From the NCBI RefSeq assembly GCF_000721175.1, contig NZ_JOEZ01000007.1, positions 499,509 to 563,508 on the forward strand: DNA of 64,000 nucleotides, in the 5' to 3' direction. The notes under the pieces were generated by a model, which did no database searches, was not told the origin of the DNA, and was given only the letters and a program-made list of their open reading frames with translations. Shown here one piece after another: positions 52,871 to 63,902 of the stretch. Source of the DNA: Streptomyces anulatus (GTDB lineage: Bacteria; Actinomycetota; Actinomycetes; Streptomycetales; Streptomycetaceae). Numbering within the stretch: position 1 is the first letter of the stretch; every line of letters starts with the position of its first letter. A program made the translations under genes and the position numbers.

Positions 52871-54541
52871 ATGCGAATATTCAAGTCCCGGGCTGTCCGG
52901 GCGATCACGACAGCGGTCGCTGTCGGTCTGATCGCCACGGGCTGTTCCAGCGAGCGGGACGAAGGCGGCTCCAAGGGCGGCGACAAGGACACCTTCGTCT
53001 TCGCCGGAGCCGGTGACCCCGGTTCCCTCGACCCGGCCCTCGCGAGCGACGGCGAGACGTTCCGCGTCACCCGTCAGGCCTTCGAGGCGCTCCTGGAGCA
53101 CGAGCCCGGTGGGAGCAAGCTCGTCGGCGGCCTCGCCGAGAACTGGGAGAGCGACCCGGCCGGCAAGGTCTGGACGTTCAACCTGCGCCAGGGCGTGAAG
53201 TTCCACGACGGCGAGGCGTTCAACGCCGCCGCGGTCTGTGCGAACTACGACCACTGGTTCAACTGGAAGGGCACCTACCAGTCCAGCGCGGTCTCCTACT
53301 ACTGGCAGACCATCATGGGCGGGTTCGCGAAGAACGAGGACGCCGAGGCGCCCAAGCCCAACTACAAGTCCTGCACCGCCAAGGACGAGAACACGGCCGT
53401 CATCGAGGTGAACGAGCCCTCGGCGAACCTGCCGGGCGGGTTCTCCCTCCAGGCGCTGGCGATCCACTCGCCGAAGGCCATCAAGGAGTACGAGAAGCAG
53501 GACGCGACCGCCAAGGGCGACGCGATCACGTACCCCAAGTACAGCCAGGAGGCCGGCACGGTCGCCGGCACCGGCCCGTACAAGATCGTGAAGTGGAACA
53601 AGGGCAACAAGGAGGTCTCGCTGGAGGCCTTCGACGACTACTGGGGCGACAAGGCCAAGGTGAAGAACCTGGTCTTCCGCACCATCTCCACCGAGGAGAC
53701 CCGCCGCCAGGCGCTCCAGGCGGGTGACATCGACGGCTACGACCTGGTCGCGCCGGCCGATGTGACGACGCTGGAGAAGGAGGGTTACGAGGTCCCGACC
53801 CGTGACGTCTTCAACATCTTCTACCTCGGTATGAGCCAGTCGGCGAACCCGGCGCTCAAGAAGCCCGAGGTCCGTCAGGCGATCACGCACGCCATCGACC
53901 GCGAGAACCTCGTCAACACCCAGCTGCCCGAGGGCGGCAAGGTCGCGACCCAGTTCATGCCCGACACGGTCGCCGGCTTCTCCGACAAGGTGAAGACGTA
54001 CCCGTTCGACACCGACAAGGCGAAGGACCTCCTCAAGCAGGCCGGGGAGGAGAAGCTGACCATCGACTTCTGCTACCCGACCGAGGTCACCCGCCCGTAC
54101 ATGCCTGCCCCGCAGGACATGTTCGAGCTGATGAAGGCCGACCTGGAGAAGGCCGGAATCACCATCAAGCCGAAGGCCATGAAGTGGGCCCCGGACTACC
54201 TGGACGCCACCGAGGCGGGCTCCTGCGCCCTGCACATGCTCGGCTGGACCGGTGACTTCAACGACGGCTACAACTTCATCGGCACCTGGTTCGCCGGGCC
54301 CGACAAGCAGTGGGGCTTCAAGGACGAGAAGGTCTTCGACGCCGTGAACGCCGCTTCCAAGGTCACCGACCAGGCCGCCCGCACCGAGGCCTACAAGAAG
54401 GCCAACGAGGTGATCGCGGAGTACGTCCCGGGCGTGCCGATCTCGTCGTCGCCGCCGGCCATCGCGTTCGCCAAGAACGTCAACCCGCCGAAGGTCTCCC
54501 CGCTGACGCAGGAGAACTTCGCCGAGGTCTCCTTCAAGTAA
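52871..54541 (+). CDS. ABC transporter oligopeptide/dipeptide-binding lipoprotein (SBP family 5)
   Basis: A 556-residue secreted lipoprotein: signal peptide with lipobox LIATGC (Cys25), then FVFAGAGDPGSLDPALASDG, VWTFNLRQGVKFHDG, TGPYKIVKWNKG and ATEAGSCALHMLGWTGD, all typical of DppA/OppA-like binding proteins. It captures peptides at the outer membrane face for the permeases that follow. A very strong hairpin after the stop should make its mRNA more abundant than that of the permeases. Confidence 0.93.
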   Translation: MRIFKSRAVRAITTAVAVGLIATGCSSERDEGGSKGGDKDTFVFAGAGDPGSLDPALASDGETFRVTRQAFEALLEHEPGGSKLVGGLAENWESDPAGKVWTFNLRQGVKFHDGEAFNAAAVCANYDHWFNWKGTYQSSAVSYYWQTIMGGFAKNEDAEAPKPNYKSCTAKDENTAVIEVNEPSANLPGGFSLQALAIHSPKAIKEYEKQDATAKGDAITYPKYSQEAGTVAGTGPYKIVKWNKGNKEVSLEAFDDYWGDKAKVKNLVFRTISTEETRRQALQAGDIDGYDLVAPADVTTLEKEGYEVPTRDVFNIFYLGMSQSANPALKKPEVRQAITHAIDRENLVNTQLPEGGKVATQFMPDTVAGFSDKVKTYPFDTDKAKDLLKQAGEEKLTIDFCYPTEVTRPYMPAPQDMFELMKADLEKAGITIKPKAMKWAPDYLDATEAGSCALHMLGWTGDFNDGYNFIGTWFAGPDKQWGFKDEKVFDAVNAASKVTDQAARTEAYKKANEVIAEYVPGVPISSSPPAIAFAKNVNPPKVSPLTQENFAEVSFK

Positions 54542-54551
54542 TCGCACACCA

Positions 54552-54596
54552 GCGGGTCCGCCCGGCCACAGCAACCAGGTGGCCGGGCGGACCCGC
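54552..54596 (+). terminator. Strong intra-operon hairpin
   Basis: A perfect 18-bp stem (54552-54569 with 54579-54596) with a nine-base loop starts 11 bases after the binding-protein stop and 31 bases before the first permease gene. It probably acts as an attenuator or as a 3'-end stabiliser of the first gene. Confidence 0.8.
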
Positions 54597-54626
54597 ATCG
54601 ACGCACGTGAGAAAGGGGCATGCGGG

Positions 54627-55631
54627 GTGCTGCGACTCGTCGTAAGAAGACTTCTCCAGCTCATTCCCACCCTGCTCGGCCTGTCGGTCCTGCTGTTCCT
54701 CTGGCTGAACCGACTGCCCGGCGGACCCGCCTCAGCGATCCTGGGCGAGCGGGCCACCGAAGCCGAAGTAGCGAGAATCAACCGGGCACTCGGGCTCGAC
54801 GAGCCGGTCCACGTCCAGTACTGGCGGTTCCTCAAGCGCATCTTCGAGCTCGACCTCGGAACCTCCACCCAGACCGGCCAGCCGGTGTGGGACGAATTCA
54901 CCCTGCGCTTCCCGGCCACCGTGGAGCTCAGCGTCGCCGCCATCCTGATCGCCGTGGTCGTGGGCATCCCGATGGGCTACCTGGCGGCCAAGCACCGTGG
55001 CGGATGGCTGGACGTCGCCTCCGTCTCCGGATCGCTCCTCGGCATCTGCATCCCGGTCTTCTTCCTGGCCATGCTGCTGCGCGGGATCTTCTCCGTGGAG
55101 CTGGGCTGGTTCCCGAGCCAGGGCCGGCTCGACACCGGCATCAACGCCACCGACGTCACCGGATTCGCCGTCCTGGACGGCCTGTTGACGGGTGAGTTCG
55201 ACGCGAGCTGGGACGCGATCATGCATCTGGTCCTGCCCGCCGTCGCGCTGGCCTCGATCCCGCTCGCCGTCATCGTCCGGATGACCCGCGCCAGCGTCCT
55301 GGAGGTGCTCGGCGAGGACTACATCCGCACCGCCGAGTCCAAGGGCCTCGACAAGCGGACCGTCCGCGGCCGGCACGTGCTGCGCAACGCACTGCTGCCC
55401 GTGATCACCGCGGTCGGCCTGCTGACCGGCAGCCTGCTCTCCGGTGCCGTGCTCACCGAGTCCGTCTTCGACTTCGGCGGCATCGGCTCCTTCATCCGTA
55501 CCGCGATCGACGGCCGTGACTACCCGGTCCTCGTCGGATTCATTCTCTTCATCGCGATGGTGTACGTGCTCATCAACCTGCTGGTCGACCTCGCGTACAG
55601 CATCATCGACCCGAGAGTGCGGGTGCACTGA
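54627..55631 (+). CDS. Peptide ABC transporter permease (DppB-like)
   Basis: A 334-residue membrane protein with six predicted helices. It begins LRLVVRRLLQLIPTLLGLSV, the standard DppB start, and has the EAA-like loop EDYIRTAESKGLDKRTV. The C-terminus has GGIGSFIRTAIDGRDYPVLV. GTG start with AAAGGGG ten bases upstream. One base separates its stop from the next gene's start. Confidence 0.93.
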   Translation: MLRLVVRRLLQLIPTLLGLSVLLFLWLNRLPGGPASAILGERATEAEVARINRALGLDEPVHVQYWRFLKRIFELDLGTSTQTGQPVWDEFTLRFPATVELSVAAILIAVVVGIPMGYLAAKHRGGWLDVASVSGSLLGICIPVFFLAMLLRGIFSVELGWFPSQGRLDTGINATDVTGFAVLDGLLTGEFDASWDAIMHLVLPAVALASIPLAVIVRMTRASVLEVLGEDYIRTAESKGLDKRTVRGRHVLRNALLPVITAVGLLTGSLLSGAVLTESVFDFGGIGSFIRTAIDGRDYPVLVGFILFIAMVYVLINLLVDLAYSIIDPRVRVH

Positions 55632-55632
55632 C

Positions 55633-56595
55633 GTGACGATCCTGACCAACAAAGCAGACAAGATCGACCGTCTCGCCGAGCTGACCCAGAGCTCCGAGAC
55701 CGTCACCGGCACCAGCCTGTGGCGCGAGGCGTTCCGCCGGATGCGGTCCAGCAAGATGGCGATCATCGGCGCGGCGATCATCGCCACGTTCGTCCTCGTC
55801 GCGATCGTCGGCCCCTGGCTCGCACCGCACGGGCCCACCGCGCAGAACTGGCGCAGCGAGGTCTTCCCCAACCAGGGCAAGTTCATCGGCATGCGCGGTG
55901 AGAACTGGTTCGGCCTGGACCACCTGGGCCGCGACATGTTCTCCCGCTGGCTCGTCGGGGCCCGGCAGACGCTGCTCGTCGGTGTGGTCTCCATGCTCAT
56001 CGGCCTGATCATCGGCGCCCTGGTCGGTGTGCTCTCCGGCGCCGCCGCCACTCTCGGCGGCAAGGTCGGCCAGCGCTTCGACACCGTGATCATGCGCTTC
56101 ACCGACATCATGCTGTCGCTGCCCTCGCTGCTGCTCGCCGTCTCCATCGCCGCGGTCCTCGGCCAGTCGCTGACCACCGTGATGATCGCCGTGGGTGTCG
56201 TCCAGATCCCCATCTTCGCCCGCCTGCTGCGCGGTTCGATGCTGGTCCAGGGCGGCGCGGACTACGTGCTCGCCGCGAAGGCGGTCGGCATCCGGCGCAA
56301 GCGGATCGTGCTCACACAGATCCTGCCGAACTCGCTGAGCCCGGTGATCGTCCAGGCCACGCTGAGCCTGGCCACCGCGATCATCGAGGCCGCGGCCCTG
56401 TCCTACCTGGGCCTAGGCAACCCCGACCCGGCCGTTCCCGAGTGGGGCGTGATGCTCTCCCAGGCACAGCGCTTCTTCGACAACGAGCCGATGATGGCCG
56501 CCTACCCGGCCGTCGGGATCATCATCACCGCCCTCGGCTTCACCCTGCTCGGCGAGGCCATGCGCGAAGCCCTCGACCCGAAGTTGCGAGGCTGA
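55633..56595 (+). CDS. Peptide ABC transporter permease (DppC-like)
   Basis: A 320-residue partner permease: RRMRSSKMAIIGAAIIATFV, then FGLDHLGRDMFSRWLVGARQ (DppC signature) and the EAA loop DYVLAAKAVGIRRKRIV. It pairs with the upstream DppB-like subunit to form the channel. GTG start. Confidence 0.93.
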   Translation: MTILTNKADKIDRLAELTQSSETVTGTSLWREAFRRMRSSKMAIIGAAIIATFVLVAIVGPWLAPHGPTAQNWRSEVFPNQGKFIGMRGENWFGLDHLGRDMFSRWLVGARQTLLVGVVSMLIGLIIGALVGVLSGAAATLGGKVGQRFDTVIMRFTDIMLSLPSLLLAVSIAAVLGQSLTTVMIAVGVVQIPIFARLLRGSMLVQGGADYVLAAKAVGIRRKRIVLTQILPNSLSPVIVQATLSLATAIIEAAALSYLGLGNPDPAVPEWGVMLSQAQRFFDNEPMMAAYPAVGIIITALGFTLLGEAMREALDPKLRG

Positions 56596-56601
56596 AGTCC
56601 C

Positions 56602-58769
<2,168 letters not shown>

Positions 58770-58822
58770 CCGGGTCCGGCCCCGATCCGCCGGACACGCC
58801 CCGGGACCGGCACAATTGCCCG

Positions 58823-59482
58823 GTGCTCACCGAACTGTTCACGCCCTCCGTCCAGCACGCGCTCGACATCGTCGGGATCTTCGTCTTCGCGATCTCGGGC
58901 GCCCTGCTCGCCGTCCGCAAGAACTTCGACGTCTTCGGCATCGCGGTCCTCGCGGAGGTGACAGCGCTGGGCGGAGGGCTGTTCCGCGACGTGATGATCG
59001 GCGCGATCCCGCCCGCCGCCTTCACCGACCTCGGCTACTTCATCACCCCGCTGTTCGCCGCCGTGCTGGTCTTCTTCCTCCACCCGCACGTGGAGCGCAT
59101 CCAGGTCGGCGTCAACGTCTTCGACGCGGCGGGGCTCGGCCTGTTCTGCGTGACCGGCACGGTCAAGGCGTACGAGTACGGCCTCGGGCTCACCGCGTCG
59201 GCGGCGCTCGGTCTGGCCACCGCGGTCGGCGGGGGTGTGCTGCGCGACGTGCTGGCCAACGAGGTGCCCTCACTGCTGCGCTGGGACCGCGACCTGTACG
59301 CGGTGCCCGCGATCGTCGGCGCGGTCATGGTGGTCCTGTGCATCCGCTTCGACACCCTCAACGCCCTGACCAGCGGCCTGGCGGTGATCGCCGCGTTCGC
59401 CCTGCGCCTGCTGGCGCTGCGCTACCACTGGCGGGCGCCGCGCGCGTACAACCGTTCCTCCGCACAGGCCGAAGAGGCCTAG
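58823..59482 (+). CDS. TRIC-type cation channel family protein (YadS/UPF0126)
   Basis: A 219-residue membrane protein with about seven helices and two repeated UPF0126 units: ISGALLAVRKNFDVFGIAVL with GGGLFRDVMIGAIPP, and ALGLATAVGGGVLRDVLANEVP. Prokaryotic TRIC proteins form trimeric K+-type channels. It begins 54 bases after the importer operon and may be read with it. The start GTG lacks a clear ribosome site. Confidence 0.9.
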   Translation: MLTELFTPSVQHALDIVGIFVFAISGALLAVRKNFDVFGIAVLAEVTALGGGLFRDVMIGAIPPAAFTDLGYFITPLFAAVLVFFLHPHVERIQVGVNVFDAAGLGLFCVTGTVKAYEYGLGLTASAALGLATAVGGGVLRDVLANEVPSLLRWDRDLYAVPAIVGAVMVVLCIRFDTLNALTSGLAVIAAFALRLLALRYHWRAPRAYNRSSAQAEEA

Positions 59483-59566
59483 AAGGTGTCCGGCGGCCAC
59501 ATGGCCGAGTAATGCGGGATCCCAAAAGCTACCGCTCAGTAGGGTGATCGATGTACCGTGCATGCC

Positions 59567-60436
59567 ATGGCACAGGCAGCGACTGAGGCGGCGCAGACCG
59601 CAGGGGCGACCATCGGCGACAGCGAGTTCGACCGGGACACCGCGGTCACTCTGCGCGAGGAGGGCGTCTACGATGCCGAGCTCTCCGCGGGCTGGACCAT
59701 CATCCAGGCCGTCAACGGCGGCTATCTGCTGGCCCTGCTCGGCCGGGCGCTCGGCGAGGCCCTGCCGCACCCCGACCCGTTCTCCGTCTCGGCGCACTAC
59801 CTCACCGCCTCCGTGCCGGGCCCCGCCGTCGTCCGCACCCAGACCGTCCGCACCGGCCGCACCCTCTCCACCGGCCAGGCCTCCCTCTTCCAGTACGCCG
59901 AGGACGGCAGCGAGATCGAGCGCATCCGGGTCCTGGCCACCTACGGCGACCTGGACACGCTCCCCGACGACGTCCGCACGAGCGCCCTCCCGCCCGCCAT
60001 GCCCGACCGGGAACACTGCCTCGGCCCGAGCGACGGCGCGCCCAGGATTCCCGGCAGCTCCGCCATCACCGACCGCCTCGACATCAAGCTCGACCCGGCG
60101 ACCGTCGGCTGGGCCGTCGGAGCCCCGTCCGGCAAGGGCGAGATGCGCGGCTGGTTCGGCCTGGCCGACGGCCGCGACCCGGACCCGCTGTCGCTGCTGC
60201 TCACCGTGGACGCCCTCCCGCCGACCTCGTTCGAGCTGGGCCTGACCGGCTGGACCCCCACCGTCGAACTGACCACCCACATCCGCTGCCGTCCCGCCCC
60301 GGGCCCGCTGCGCGTCGCCATCACCACCCGCAACCTCGCCGGCGGCTTCCTGGAGGAGGACGCGGAGGTCTGGGACAGCGCCGACCGCCTCGTCGCCCAG
60401 TCCCGCCAACTGGCCAAAGCCCCGCGCACAGCCTAG
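59567..60436 (+). CDS. TesB-like acyl-CoA thioesterase
   Basis: A 289-residue double-hotdog protein: N-terminal hotdog with INGGYLLALLGRAL-type helix (QAVNGGYLLALLGRALGEAL), VSAHYLTASVPGPAVVRT, and C-terminal hotdog with LGLTGWTPTVELTTHIRCRP. It would hydrolyse acyl-CoAs. A GTG three codons upstream (59558) is possible. No ribosome site is visible for either, so it may be leaderless. Its TAG stop abuts the repeat patch that follows. Confidence 0.87.
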   Translation: MAQAATEAAQTAGATIGDSEFDRDTAVTLREEGVYDAELSAGWTIIQAVNGGYLLALLGRALGEALPHPDPFSVSAHYLTASVPGPAVVRTQTVRTGRTLSTGQASLFQYAEDGSEIERIRVLATYGDLDTLPDDVRTSALPPAMPDREHCLGPSDGAPRIPGSSAITDRLDIKLDPATVGWAVGAPSGKGEMRGWFGLADGRDPDPLSLLLTVDALPPTSFELGLTGWTPTVELTTHIRCRPAPGPLRVAITTRNLAGGFLEEDAEVWDSADRLVAQSRQLAKAPRTA

Positions 60437-60555
60437 GGCGTGTTTCGAAGGTAGCGCCGTCCGCCCGGAGGGCGGGCTCGGCGGCGTCTGGTGCGTGCGA
60501 TCGCAAGGCGGAGGGTCGCCCCGATACCGGATGTGTCGGGGTGATCCCGACTGCG
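60437..60555. repeat. Half of an inverted-repeat intergenic element
   Basis: Starts GGGCGTGTTTCGAAGG and contains two local hairpins (GCCCG-GA-GGGC near 60472-60486; CGCCCCGATA with TGTCGGGGTG near 60518-60543). From memory, similar Streptomyces repeats continue into a matching right arm ending TTTCGAAACACGCCC. That arm is absent here, so the element looks truncated at its junction with the following fragment. Confidence 0.5.
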
Positions 60556-60900
60556 CGACGCGCACGACGACCACATGCACGGTGCCGGCGGTCCCGGGTG
60601 CCGTCGCGCCCAGCCGCTCCCGCGCGGCGGCGACGGAGTCCTCGGCCCGCTGCCACACCCGGGCGTCCCGCACCGGCTCCAGGGCCTCCGGGCAGCGCGG
60701 GTCGTCCCGGTCGAGCAGGAACCCGTTGCCCGCGCGGTGCCTCTCGACGAGGTCTCCGACTCCCACCCGGGACATCACCTCCAGCGGCGGGGCGAGTATC
60801 TCGCGGAGGGCGTCGGATCGCTGGGCGATCGGTCGGTGCGGCAGGTCGGGCGGGGCGGAGGCGGTGTCATGGGCGACGATCCTCGCGCCCCGGGACAGTA
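60549..60900 (-). pseudogene. Gene fragment of unknown family
   Basis: A minus-strand reading with protein-like composition: ARIVAHDTASAPPDLPHRPI, EILAPPLEVMSRVGVGDLVE, NGFLLDRDDPRCPEALEPVR, TVHVVVVRVA. It has no convincing start near 60900, and its 3' end runs into the truncated repeat rather than a normal stop. I interpret it as the remains of a gene cut on one or both sides. Family not recognised. Confidence 0.35.
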
Positions 60901-61008
60901 GGGCCTCCGGTTACGGGAGGGTCAAGCGGGAGCAGCCGACAAAGAGCCGCAAAAGCACTGTGCCGGCGGCTGGTTCGCGCCGTGTCGCGCATCGCATTTG
61001 ACGGGAGA

Positions 61009-61046
61009 GTGAGTGTTCACTCACCCTGGGGTGAGTGAACACTCAC
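61009..61046. promoter_or_regulatory. Double palindromic operator
   Basis: Two 16-bp perfect palindromes, GTGAGTG-TT-CACTCAC (61009-61024) and GTGAGTG-AA-CACTCAC (61031-61046), separated by CCTGGG. The two boxes are themselves symmetric about the centre. It ends 22 bases before the ATG at 61069. This is a classic TetR-family operator layout. Confidence 0.85.
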
Positions 61047-61068
61047 CCCAGGCCGGGAAAGGTGCACC

Positions 61069-62145
61069 ATGACCCAACACGCCACGCAGGCAGAACAGGG
61101 TGAGGGCTCGGCCCTGACGATTCCTCCGTCCCTGGTGGGCGTCTGGAGGGCCCGCGCCGTCGAGGAGGCCACGGGCGACGCGGAGCCTGTGGACGTGGAG
61201 ATCGAGTTCGGCGCGGACCGGATCGTACGGCTGGCCGGACCTCGCGACGAGCACGGCGAGCCGTTCTTCACCGGGCGCGGTGAGTGGAGTCAGGAACCCT
61301 CCACCGAAGGCCTGTTCCGCTTCGCCCTGCGGCACCCGCTGCCGGGCCCCGTGCCGGGCGAGGCACGGGCCGAGCTCGACGGCGCGTTCCTGCACGGCCG
61401 AGGGTTCCTGGCGAAGGGGCACACCTACTGCCACTACGAGGACGGTACGGTGACGGGGCCCAGCGTCATCACCGTCGAAGGGGCGGACGTTTCCACCCCC
61501 GTCGTCGTACTGCACCGCTGGACGACATCCCCGGAGCGGCAGAGCGCCGTGGCCGACACCCTCCTCGACGCCTGGCGGCGTACCTCCGCGCCGGTTTCCC
61601 CGCGCGCGCTCACCGTCTTCGTCAGCACCAACGGAGACACCGTCTTCGGCTGCGAACAGTGGTCTTCCCATGCCGAGTTGAGGGAGTTCGAGCGGATCGG
61701 CCGCCAGGCGGTGGAGGGCGCCGGAACGGTCGAGGGCGTCGAGCGGTCCCCGGCGCTCGTGACCGTCCCCTACCGCAGCAGGACGGTGGACGCCGGCCCG
61801 GCGGGTTCCCCCGTCACGCCCGGCTGCGTGGTGATCACCACCTTCGGCTTCGGGAGCGCGGAGCACGCGCGGGCCTGGGCCGACGCGATCACGGTCGCCG
61901 AGACGACCCAGCCCGAGCCCACCCCCGGCCTGCTCGCGCGGCACTTCCTGATCAGCGGTGCCGCGGCGGACGGCGGGGTGCAGGTGCTGAACTACTCGGA
62001 GTGGAGCGGCGAGGACGCCCACCGGGCCTTCCTGGAGAACCCGGTCGTCACGCCCGAGTGGCAGCGCGTCGAGGAGTTCACCTCCGGCATCACCCACGGA
62101 CCCGGCCGTCGCTGCGTCCCCCGCGGCACGCTCCCCACGGACTGA
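61069..62145 (+). CDS. Two-domain antibiotic-biosynthesis-monooxygenase-like protein with extra N-terminal domain
   Basis: A 358-residue cytoplasmic protein. Residues about 1-140 form a DUF6314-like beta domain (VGVWRARAVEEATGD; GFLAKGHTYCHYEDGTVTGP). Two ABM-like dimeric alpha/beta-barrel units follow (VVVLHRWTTSPERQSAVADT with GCEQWSSHAELREFE; CVVITTFGFGSAEHARAWAD with QVLNYSEWSGEDAHRAFLEN). Such folds act on aromatic polyketides or quinones without cofactors. It lies under a double operator and 12 bases before an MFS exporter, suggesting a detoxification pair. Confidence 0.75.
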   Translation: MTQHATQAEQGEGSALTIPPSLVGVWRARAVEEATGDAEPVDVEIEFGADRIVRLAGPRDEHGEPFFTGRGEWSQEPSTEGLFRFALRHPLPGPVPGEARAELDGAFLHGRGFLAKGHTYCHYEDGTVTGPSVITVEGADVSTPVVVLHRWTTSPERQSAVADTLLDAWRRTSAPVSPRALTVFVSTNGDTVFGCEQWSSHAELREFERIGRQAVEGAGTVEGVERSPALVTVPYRSRTVDAGPAGSPVTPGCVVITTFGFGSAEHARAWADAITVAETTQPEPTPGLLARHFLISGAAADGGVQVLNYSEWSGEDAHRAFLENPVVTPEWQRVEEFTSGITHGPGRRCVPRGTLPTD

Positions 62146-62157
62146 GGAAATCTCGCC

Positions 62158-63804
62158 ATGACGACCGAAAGTGGCACCGGCAAGGACTCGAACGGCGCCC
62201 TCGGCACCACAGGCCCCGAAGCGGTCACCGCGGAAGCGGTGGCCGGCGAGGGCGCACCCCCGAAGGCGGGGCGGCGCGAATGGATCGGCCTCGCGGTCCT
62301 CGCCCTGCCCACCCTTCTGCTCTCCATGGACCTGAGCGTCCTCTACCTCGCCGTCCCCCACCTGAGCGCGGACCTGGCGCCCAGTGGGGCCCAGCTCCTG
62401 TGGATCATGGACATCTACGGGTTCCTGATGGCCGGCTTCCTGGTCATGATGGGCACCCTCGGCGACCGTATCGGACGCAGGCGGCTCCTGCTGGCGGGCG
62501 CCTGCGCCTTCGGCGCGGCCTCGGCGCTCGCCGCGTTCTCCAACAGCCCCGAGATGCTCATCGCGACCCGTGCCCTGCTGGGCATCGCCGGGGCGACCCT
62601 GGCGCCGAGCACCCTCGCCCTGCTGCGGACCATGTTCCACGACCCGAAGCAGCGCACGGCGGCGATCGGCGTGTGGACCGTCTGCTTCTCCGCGGGCAGT
62701 GTGCTCGGCCCGCTCGCCGGAGGCGCGCTCCTCGCCCACTTCTGGTGGGGCTCGGTCTTCCTGCTCGGCATCCCGGTCATGCTGCTCCTCCTCGTCGCGG
62801 GCCCGATGCTGCTGCCCGAACACCGCAACCCGGGCGCGGGGCGCATCGACTTCGTCAGCGCCGCGATGTCGGTCGTCGCGGTCCTCGCGGTGATCTACGG
62901 GATGAAGGACATCGCCACCCACGGCCTGGGAGCGCCCAACACCCTGTCGATCGTCGGCGGACTCGCGGTCGGCGCCGCCTTCGTGGTGCGCCAGCGCAGG
63001 CTGGACGACCCGCTGCTGGACCTCGGCCTCTTCTCCACACCGCGCTTCGGCCCGGCGCTCGGCATCATGGGCCTGGCCGTGCTGGTGATGTCGGGCACGC
63101 TGTTCTTCGTCGCCCAGTATCTCCAACTGGTACGCGGGCTGAGCCCGTTGCAGGCAGGGCTGTGGATGGTGCCGATGGCGCTCGGCGTGGTCGCCGGAGC
63201 CATCACCACCGGCAACGTCATCAAGAAGGTCCGGCCGCCGGTCATCATGGGATCCGGCCTGCTGGTGTCCTGTGGGGCGTTCGTCCTGCTCTCCCAGATG
63301 GGTGTCGACTCGCCGATCGCGCTGTTCGTCGGCGGCGTCTTCTGCATGTCCTTCGGGGTGTCCCCGGTGATGATCCTCGGCCTCGAACTGGCCGTCGGAT
63401 CCGCACCGCCGGAGCGGGCCGGCGCCGCCTCCAGCGTCGCCGAGACGATCCAGGAGTTCGCGCTGGGGCTGGGCGTCGCCGTCATCGGCAGCATCGGCAC
63501 CGCCGTCTACCGGAGCGAACTGAAGGGCGAACTCCCCGCGGACCTGCCCGCCGACGCGGCACGCGCCGCCGAGGACACTCTGGGCGGCGCCGTCCACAGC
63601 GCGGCCGACCTCGCGGGCGGCACCGGCGACACCCTGCTCTCCCTGGCCCGCTCCGCCTTCACCGAAGGGCTCCAGACCGCCGCGGCGCTGTGCGCGGTCC
63701 TGGTGGTGCTCGGTTCCCTCGTCGCCTTCACGGCGCTGCGGGGCATGGGCGGGCCGGGTGGTCACCAGGACGGTGCGGAGGGGGGCGGAGGCCGCCCCTC
63801 GTAG
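62158..63804 (+). CDS. MFS drug exporter, DHA2 (14-helix) family
   Basis: A 548-residue proton-driven exporter. About 35 polar N-terminal residues are followed by 14 predicted helices, motif A GTLGDRIGRRRLLL, motif C-like region SAGSVLGPLAGGALL, and LSMDLSVLYLAVPHLSADL in helix 1, typical of EmrB/QacA relatives. It is co-transcribed with the monooxygenase-like gene under the double palindrome. No regulator gene is adjacent. Confidence 0.93.
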   Translation: MTTESGTGKDSNGALGTTGPEAVTAEAVAGEGAPPKAGRREWIGLAVLALPTLLLSMDLSVLYLAVPHLSADLAPSGAQLLWIMDIYGFLMAGFLVMMGTLGDRIGRRRLLLAGACAFGAASALAAFSNSPEMLIATRALLGIAGATLAPSTLALLRTMFHDPKQRTAAIGVWTVCFSAGSVLGPLAGGALLAHFWWGSVFLLGIPVMLLLLVAGPMLLPEHRNPGAGRIDFVSAAMSVVAVLAVIYGMKDIATHGLGAPNTLSIVGGLAVGAAFVVRQRRLDDPLLDLGLFSTPRFGPALGIMGLAVLVMSGTLFFVAQYLQLVRGLSPLQAGLWMVPMALGVVAGAITTGNVIKKVRPPVIMGSGLLVSCGAFVLLSQMGVDSPIALFVGGVFCMSFGVSPVMILGLELAVGSAPPERAGAASSVAETIQEFALGLGVAVIGSIGTAVYRSELKGELPADLPADAARAAEDTLGGAVHSAADLAGGTGDTLLSLARSAFTEGLQTAAALCAVLVVLGSLVAFTALRGMGGPGGHQDGAEGGGGRPS

Positions 63805-63842
63805 GCCCGAAGACGCTCGTACGATCGAGATGGCCGTACGCC

Positions 63843-63882
63843 GATGGCCGCGCCCCCTCCGGCAGGAGGGGGCGCGGCCATC
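63843..63882 (+). terminator. Strong terminator after the MFS gene
   Basis: A perfect 18-bp stem (63843-63860 with 63865-63882) with a GGCA loop, 38 bases after the stop. Confidence 0.85.
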
Positions 63883-63902
63883 GACGTGGTCGGCTGTGGA
63901 GC

